A program made the translations under genes and the position numbers. 64,000 nt of DNA from Mycobacterium sp. DL (GTDB lineage Bacteria > Actinomycetota > Actinomycetes > Mycobacteriales > Mycobacteriaceae), in the NCBI RefSeq assembly GCF_039729195.1, contig NZ_CP155796.1, forward strand, positions 4,898,001-4,962,000, given 5' to 3'. Shown here in pieces: positions 59,843 to 64,000 of this stretch (its first letter is position 1; each line of letters starts with the position of its first letter). The notes below the pieces were generated by a model. It had not been told where the DNA came from and searched no databases. It saw only the letters and a list, made by a program, of their open reading frames with translations.

Positions 59843-61357
59843 TCATCCGACGTCGACCCAGTCGAGTGACCGCTGGACCGCTTTCTTCCAGCCGGCGTAC
59901 CCCTCGGTCCGTTGCTCTACGCTCCAGGCCGGTGTCCAGCGGCGGGACTCGTTCCAGTTCTCGCGCAGCTCATCGGTGTCGTTCCAGAAACCCACTGCCA
60001 GACCGGCCGCGTAGGCGGCACCGAGCGCCGTGGTCTCGGCGACGACGGGGCGGCTGACCGGTACGCCGAGGATGTCTGCCTGAAGTTGCATACACAGGTT
60101 GTTGGCCGTCACTCCGCCGTCGACCTTCAGCACCTCGAGGTGCACACCCGAATCTGCTTCCATGGCCTCGGCGACGTCACGACTCTGGTAGCAGATCGAT
60201 TCGAGGGTGGCGCGTGCGAGGTGGGCGTTGGTGTTGAACCGGCTCAGGCCGACGATGGCGCCGCGAGCATCGCTGCGCCAGTAGGGGGCGAACAGGCCCG
60301 AAAATGCTGGGACGAAGTAGATTCCGCCGTTGTCCTCGACTTGGCGCGCCAGAGTCTCCACCTCGCTTGCGCCCGCGATGATCCCCAATTGGTCGCGCAG
60401 CCACTGCACCGCCGACCCAGTTACCGCGATGGACCCTTCAAGCGCGTAGACGGGGGCATCGGTGCCGAACTGGTAGCACACCGTGGTAAGCAGCCCGTTC
60501 TTGCTGCGGACCAGGTCAGTCCCGGTGTTGAGGAGCAGGAAGTTGCCTGTGCCGTAGGTGTTCTTGGCTTCCCCCGGCGCGAAGCAGACCTGGCCGAACA
60601 TCGCCGCCTGCTGGTCGCCGAGAGCGCCGCTGAGTGCGATTCCGCCGTAGGGGGTCCTCGAGCATGTCCGCCCGTACAGGTCCGGATCCGATGACGGCCG
60701 GATCTGGGGCAGCATCGCCCGCGGGATGTTGAAGAACCCGAGCAACTCATCGTCCCAATCAAGTGTCTCCAGGTTCATCAACATCGTCCGGCTGGCGTTG
60801 GTGACGTCGGTGACGTGGATACCGCCGTCCACTCCGCCGGTGAGGTTCCACAGCAGCCATGAGTCGGTGTTGCCAAAAAGTGCGTCACCGTTCTCGGCGT
60901 CTGCGCGGGCTGCGGGAACGTTGTCGAGAATCCACGCGATCTTGCCGCCCGAGAAATAGGTTGCCGGCGGCAGACCGGCCTTCTCCCGGATCACGTCGCC
61001 CTTGCCCTCTCTCTCCAGGGCGGTGGCGATCTTGTCGGTCCTGGTGTCCTGCCACACGATCGCGTTGTAGTACGGGCGCCCGGTCTTCTTGTTCCACACC
61101 ACGGTGGTCTCGCGCTGGTTGGTGATACCAAGCGCCGCAAGGTCACTCGGCTGCAGCTTGGCGCTGTTGATCGCGGTCTGCAGCACCGACGTGGAGCGTT
61201 CCCAGATCTCCACCGGGTTGTGCTCCACCCAACCGGGTCGGGGCATGATCTGCTCGTGCTCGAGTTGATGTTTGCTCACTTCGTTCCCGGCATGATCGAA
61301 GATCATGAACCGAGTACTCGTCGTGCCTTGATCGATCGCGCCTACGAACTCAGGCAT
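59843..61357 (-). CDS. glpK: Glycerol kinase (copy 1)
   Basis: A 504-residue FGGY kinase that phosphorylates glycerol. [10 protein letters not shown] (residues 9-18), the glycerol-binding NQRETT and [18 protein letters not shown], and the late [23 protein letters not shown] signature are complete. It lies between glpF and glpD and is clearly part of the operon. A second kinase gene begins at 63167. Confidence 0.95.
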   Translation of the reverse strand: MPEFVGAIDQGTTSTRFMIFDHAGNEVSKHQLEHEQIMPRPGWVEHNPVEIWERSTSVLQTAINSAKLQPSDLAALGITNQRETTVVWNKKTGRPYYNAIVWQDTRTDKIATALEREGKGDVIREKAGLPPATYFSGGKIAWILDNVPAARADAENGDALFGNTDSWLLWNLTGGVDGGIHVTDVTNASRTMLMNLETLDWDDELLGFFNIPRAMLPQIRPSSDPDLYGRTCSRTPYGGIALSGALGDQQAAMFGQVCFAPGEAKNTYGTGNFLLLNTGTDLVRSKNGLLTTVCYQFGTDAPVYALEGSIAVTGSAVQWLRDQLGIIAGASEVETLARQVEDNGGIYFVPAFSGLFAPYWRSDARGAIVGLSRFNTNAHLARATLESICYQSRDVAEAMEADSGVHLEVLKVDGGVTANNLCMQLQADILGVPVSRPVVAETTALGAAYAAGLAVGFWNDTDELRENWNESRRWTPAWSVEQRTEGYAGWKKAVQRSLDWVDVG

Positions 61358-61384
61358 GGCTGCTCCTTCAGTGTGATGTGTCGA

Positions 61385-62221
61385 CTACTGGTTGGTCGGT
61401 GAAAGGGGTTCGTGGGGCAGAAAGCGTGCGATGCAGTACTTGTACAGGGCTCCACCGATGACCGCGCCGATCAGCGGGCCGAGGATCGGTACCCAGAAGT
61501 ACAGATTCCCGTACTGATCGCGCCATGCCCCGTCGTATCCGGTCAGGTACGACACCAACCGCGGGCCGAAATCACGTGCCGGGTTGATGGCGTACCCGGC
61601 GTTGGTGCCCCACGCCATACCGATCGCCACCACCAGTAGGCCGACGATGAACGGTGTCAGGTTGGCCAGCGGTGCCGAGTTGCGGGCATCGGTGATCGCG
61701 ATGACCAGCAAGACCAGGATGGCGGTGCCGATGATCTGATCCCGAAGCGCTCCCAGGTCGCTGACCGGCAGCGTTCCATTTCCGGGGAGTGTGGAGAACA
61801 CACCCTGGCTCTTGATGGTGTGGCCCGGGTCGAACTTGGCGAGAACCTCGCTGTAGTTCCAGCGCACCAACAGGGCGCCGACGAACGCCCCCGCCACCTG
61901 CGCGGTCGCATAGGGGGCCACCTTGCGCCAGGGAAAGCCGTGGAAGAGCGCCAGTGCGAGGGTCACCGCCGGGTTGATGTGTGCACCACTTATCCGTCCC
62001 GCGACGTAGATGCCCAGCATGACGCCCAGGCCCCAGGCCCAGGCGATGCTGTCGTGATCGCCGATGTCGGCGGCAACAACCTGCGCGACCACGCCCACCC
62101 CGAACAGGATGAGGACCATGGTGCCGAAGAACTCGGCCATCATCTCGCCGGCGAGGGAGGGAACTCGTTCCTCCGCGGAGGGCAGGTCGATGGTTGGTTG
62201 TTTCTGTGCGTCTGTTGTCAT
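61385..62221 (-). CDS. glpF: Glycerol uptake facilitator (aquaglyceroporin)
   Basis: A 278-residue MIP-family channel with six helices and two NPA boxes (SGAHINPAVTLALA and GYAINPARDFGPR). The Asp directly after the second NPAR is the aquaglyceroporin mark that separates glycerol channels from aquaporins. The ATG at 62221 follows GGGGAG. It is first in the glpF-glpK-glpD-glpX run and divergent from the IclR regulator. Confidence 0.93.
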   Translation of the reverse strand: MTTDAQKQPTIDLPSAEERVPSLAGEMMAEFFGTMVLILFGVGVVAQVVAADIGDHDSIAWAWGLGVMLGIYVAGRISGAHINPAVTLALALFHGFPWRKVAPYATAQVAGAFVGALLVRWNYSEVLAKFDPGHTIKSQGVFSTLPGNGTLPVSDLGALRDQIIGTAILVLLVIAITDARNSAPLANLTPFIVGLLVVAIGMAWGTNAGYAINPARDFGPRLVSYLTGYDGAWRDQYGNLYFWVPILGPLIGAVIGGALYKYCIARFLPHEPLSPTNQ

Positions 62222-62327
62222 TCCGGCTCCCCTGATCGTCTGTGTGATCTGAGTAGTGGTTCGGCTGAGATGTGACCGCGATCTCACCGGACGTTAGCGA
62301 TCAGGGTGAGTCCGGCCAATGGCCCGG

Positions 62328-62368
62328 ATTCGGCATGGTCGAACCGGCGGGGTTCGGCAATGCCGAAC
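62328..62368. promoter_or_regulatory. Two operator-like sites for the IclR regulator
   Basis: GTTCGGCA-A-TGCCGAAC (62352-62368) is a perfect palindrome. A degenerate copy (ATTCGGCATGGTCGAAC, 62328-62344) lies 24 bp upstream. They occupy the divergent region between glpF and the IclR gene. Confidence 0.65.
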
Positions 62369-62393
62369 GGGTGGGGCGGGTCGGAGATACGCT

Positions 62394-63170
62394 GTGTCGG
62401 TGTCCGTGCCGGTGCAGTCGGTAGAACGAGCGGCCGCGATCATCCGTGTGCTGGCAGCCGAACCGGAACCCCTGACCCTCGCGCGCGTCGCCGAGGCCGT
62501 CGGACTGGCCAAGGGGACAACCCACGGCCTGTTGAAGACTCTGCTGGCCGTGGGTTTCGCCGAACAGGAAGCCGGTACCGCCCGCTACCGGATCGCGCCA
62601 CTGTTGTTTCGGCTCGGGACGAGTCGGATCGACCTCAATCTGCTTCGGTCCCGCGCGATCAACTGGACCGACGCTCTTGCCGCTCGATCGGGGGAGGCAA
62701 CCCAGGTGGCGGCGTTCCGCGACGGTCACGTCGTGACGGTGCACCGCATCGTTCCGCCGAACGCAACCGAAAAATCCCTCGGTGGTGGACCCGAAACACC
62801 GTTGCACGCCTCCGCGGTGGGAAAGATTCTGCTGGCACACGATGTTGGGGCGTATCGCAGCATCGACAGCGTCGTGCTCGACGGCTTGACCTTCCACACG
62901 ATCACCAACAAGGCCCGGCTGGACATGGAACTGGCAGGCGTGCGGGACGAGGGCTGGGCCGGTGAGGTCGAAGAATGTGAACCCGAGATCGCCACGCTGG
63001 CTGCCCCGATCCGCAACCAGCACGGATCGGTCGTGGCCGCGGTCGGCGTCGGCGGCCATCTCGACCGGATCTGTGACCCGCGTGGCCGACCACGCCAGGC
63101 GCTGGTCACGCTGGTCGTGCGCACAGGCCGGTCCATCTCCCGTGAGCTCGGGCACGGGAGGAGTCAGTGA
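62394..63170 (+). CDS. IclR-family regulator of glycerol genes (GylR-like)
   Basis: A 258-residue regulator. The N-terminal winged HTH (SVERAAAIIRVLAAEPEPLTLARVAEAVGLAKGTTHGLLKTLLAVGFAEQE) is followed by the IclR effector domain (ETPLHASAVGKILLAHD, APIRNQHGSVVAAVGVGG). The GTG at 62394 has GGAGA six bases upstream; the ORF start at 62319 runs through the operators. The stop overlaps the second glycerol kinase start. By analogy with Streptomyces GylR it should repress the glycerol genes until glycerol or glycerol 3-phosphate is present. Confidence 0.87.
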   Translation: MSVSVPVQSVERAAAIIRVLAAEPEPLTLARVAEAVGLAKGTTHGLLKTLLAVGFAEQEAGTARYRIAPLLFRLGTSRIDLNLLRSRAINWTDALAARSGEATQVAAFRDGHVVTVHRIVPPNATEKSLGGGPETPLHASAVGKILLAHDVGAYRSIDSVVLDGLTFHTITNKARLDMELAGVRDEGWAGEVEECEPEIATLAAPIRNQHGSVVAAVGVGGHLDRICDPRGRPRQALVTLVVRTGRSISRELGHGRSQ

Positions 63171-64000
63171 CCGAGTACTACGTCGCCGCGCTGGACCAGG
63201 GGACGACGTCGAGCAGGTGCATGGTGTTCGACCGGCATGGCCATATGGTTTCCATTGCCCAGCGCGCTCACCAGCAGTTCTTTCCCGGTCCGGGGCATGT
63301 CGAACATGACGCCGAACAGATCTGGCAAACGATCCGCTCGATCATCCCGGAGGCGCTCGCCGACGCCGGTATCGGCGCTGACCAGATCATCGGGCTGGGA
63401 ATCACCAATCAGCGCGAAACCACAGTCGTCTGGGACCGCCACACGGGACGGCCGGTGCACCGCGCCATCGTCTGGCAGGACATGCGCACCGTGGACATCA
63501 TCACCAGGATCGCCCGCGACTTCGACGCATCCGATATCACTGCCCGTACCGGTCTGCCACTGTCCACCTATTTCTCCGGACCGCGGATGCGCTGGCTGTT
63601 CGACCAGGATTCCAGCCTTCGTCCGAGAGCTGAGCGTGGCGACATCCTTTTCGGCACGATCGACAGCTGGCTGCTGTGGAACCTGACCGGAGGAGTGGAC
63701 GGCGGCGTGCACGCCACCGACGTCACCAATGCGAGCCGGACTCTGCTGATGAACCTGCAGACACTCGACTGGGATGACGAACTGTTAGCGATCTTCGACA
63801 TTCCCCTTCAGATGTTGCCGCAGATCAGACCAACCCTGGCCCACTTCGGCGCCACCCGGGATCCCATCGAAGGCATCGAGGTGACCGCGCTGATCGGCGA
63901 CCAGCAGGCGGCGCTGTTCGGACAGACTGCCTTCGACGCAGGTGCGGCGAAGTGCACTTTCGGCACCGGGAGCTTTCTGCTTCTCAACACTGGTGCCGAC
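63167..64000 (+). CDS. Glycerol kinase (copy 2), truncated by window end
   Basis: The visible 278 residues form the N-terminal half of an FGGY glycerol kinase: [53 protein letters not shown] and FGTGSFLLLNTG. It is similar to but clearly diverged from copy 1. The GTG at 63167 overlaps the IclR stop (GTGA) and follows GGAGGA, so it is coupled to the regulator. The 3' half lies beyond the window. Confidence 0.92.
   Translation, partial: MTEYYVAALDQGTTSSRCMVFDRHGHMVSIAQRAHQQFFPGPGHVEHDAEQIWQTIRSIIPEALADAGIGADQIIGLGITNQRETTVVWDRHTGRPVHRAIVWQDMRTVDIITRIARDFDASDITARTGLPLSTYFSGPRMRWLFDQDSSLRPRAERGDILFGTIDSWLLWNLTGGVDGGVHATDVTNASRTLLMNLQTLDWDDELLAIFDIPLQMLPQIRPTLAHFGATRDPIEGIEVTALIGDQQAALFGQTAFDAGAAKCTFGTGSFLLLNTGAD

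Noticed and set aside
1..64000. tRNA, rRNA, CRISPR, transposase, integrase or phage genes
   Set aside because: None recognised on reading; every substantial ORF fits an ordinary chromosomal gene. A tRNAscan and IS search would be needed to exclude small ones.

Overview
The window is high-GC chromosomal DNA from a mycobacterium, most likely a fast-growing Mycolicibacterium-type species. The signs are many GTG starts, ATGA/GTGA gene overlaps, DUF732-type and LpqV-type secreted proteins, a KstR-type operator, and a long run of genes in the same order as M. tuberculosis Rv1059-Rv1079 (recalled from memory, not searched). I saw no rRNA, tRNA, CRISPR array, transposase or integrase.

Layout. 1-8.8 kb: a formamidase pair (fmdB fragment and fmdA), a META-domain lipoprotein, a large secreted alpha/beta hydrolase, a coupled pair of unknown genes, a VanX-type D-Ala-D-Ala dipeptidase, and a TetR/R2lox unit (Rv0232-Rv0233 type). 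8.8-17.5 kb: a ChaB-like stress protein behind a SigF-type promoter that lies in a repeat, a YihY membrane protein, a HAD dehalogenase, a ClC channel, a methionine aminopeptidase paired with an XRE regulator, an SDR/TetR pair, an APC permease and a GNAT. 17.5-20.8 kb: an apparent nitrogen-scavenging operon of FNT channel, cyanase and an exported formamidase-family lipoprotein. 20.8-28.6 kb: a secreted GH16 glucanase, small secreted proteins, an MFS exporter and a glutamine-type ABC transporter with a fused binding protein and permease.

28.6-31.8 kb: a cobalamin-binding protein with the W-x9-EH motif of CarH light sensors, in an operon with a GAF-SpoIIE phosphatase and divergent from a STAS anti-anti-sigma protein and a CsbD-like protein. 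It looks like a sensory arm of a sigma-factor partner-switching system and is the most interesting locus here. 32-37.5 kb: a YncE-like propeller protein, then a CitA/CitB-type two-component system divergent from dctA with a CRP-type site between them. 37.5-57 kb: a lipid-transfer thiolase, then the Rv1059-Rv1079 syntenic block, which covers fatty-acid and lipid genes (patatins, echA8, echA9, fadA3, lipU) and sulfur amino-acid genes (cysteine dioxygenase, rhodanese, cbs, metB). A 13-codon leader ORF containing Cys-Cys precedes the cysteine dioxygenase gene and resembles mycobacterial cysteine attenuators.

57-64 kb: a glycerol locus of glpF-glpK-glpD-glpX, divergent from an IclR regulator that is translationally coupled to a second, window-truncated glycerol kinase. 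GlpF admits glycerol, GlpK phosphorylates it, GlpD oxidises it to dihydroxyacetone phosphate, and GlpX connects this to gluconeogenesis.
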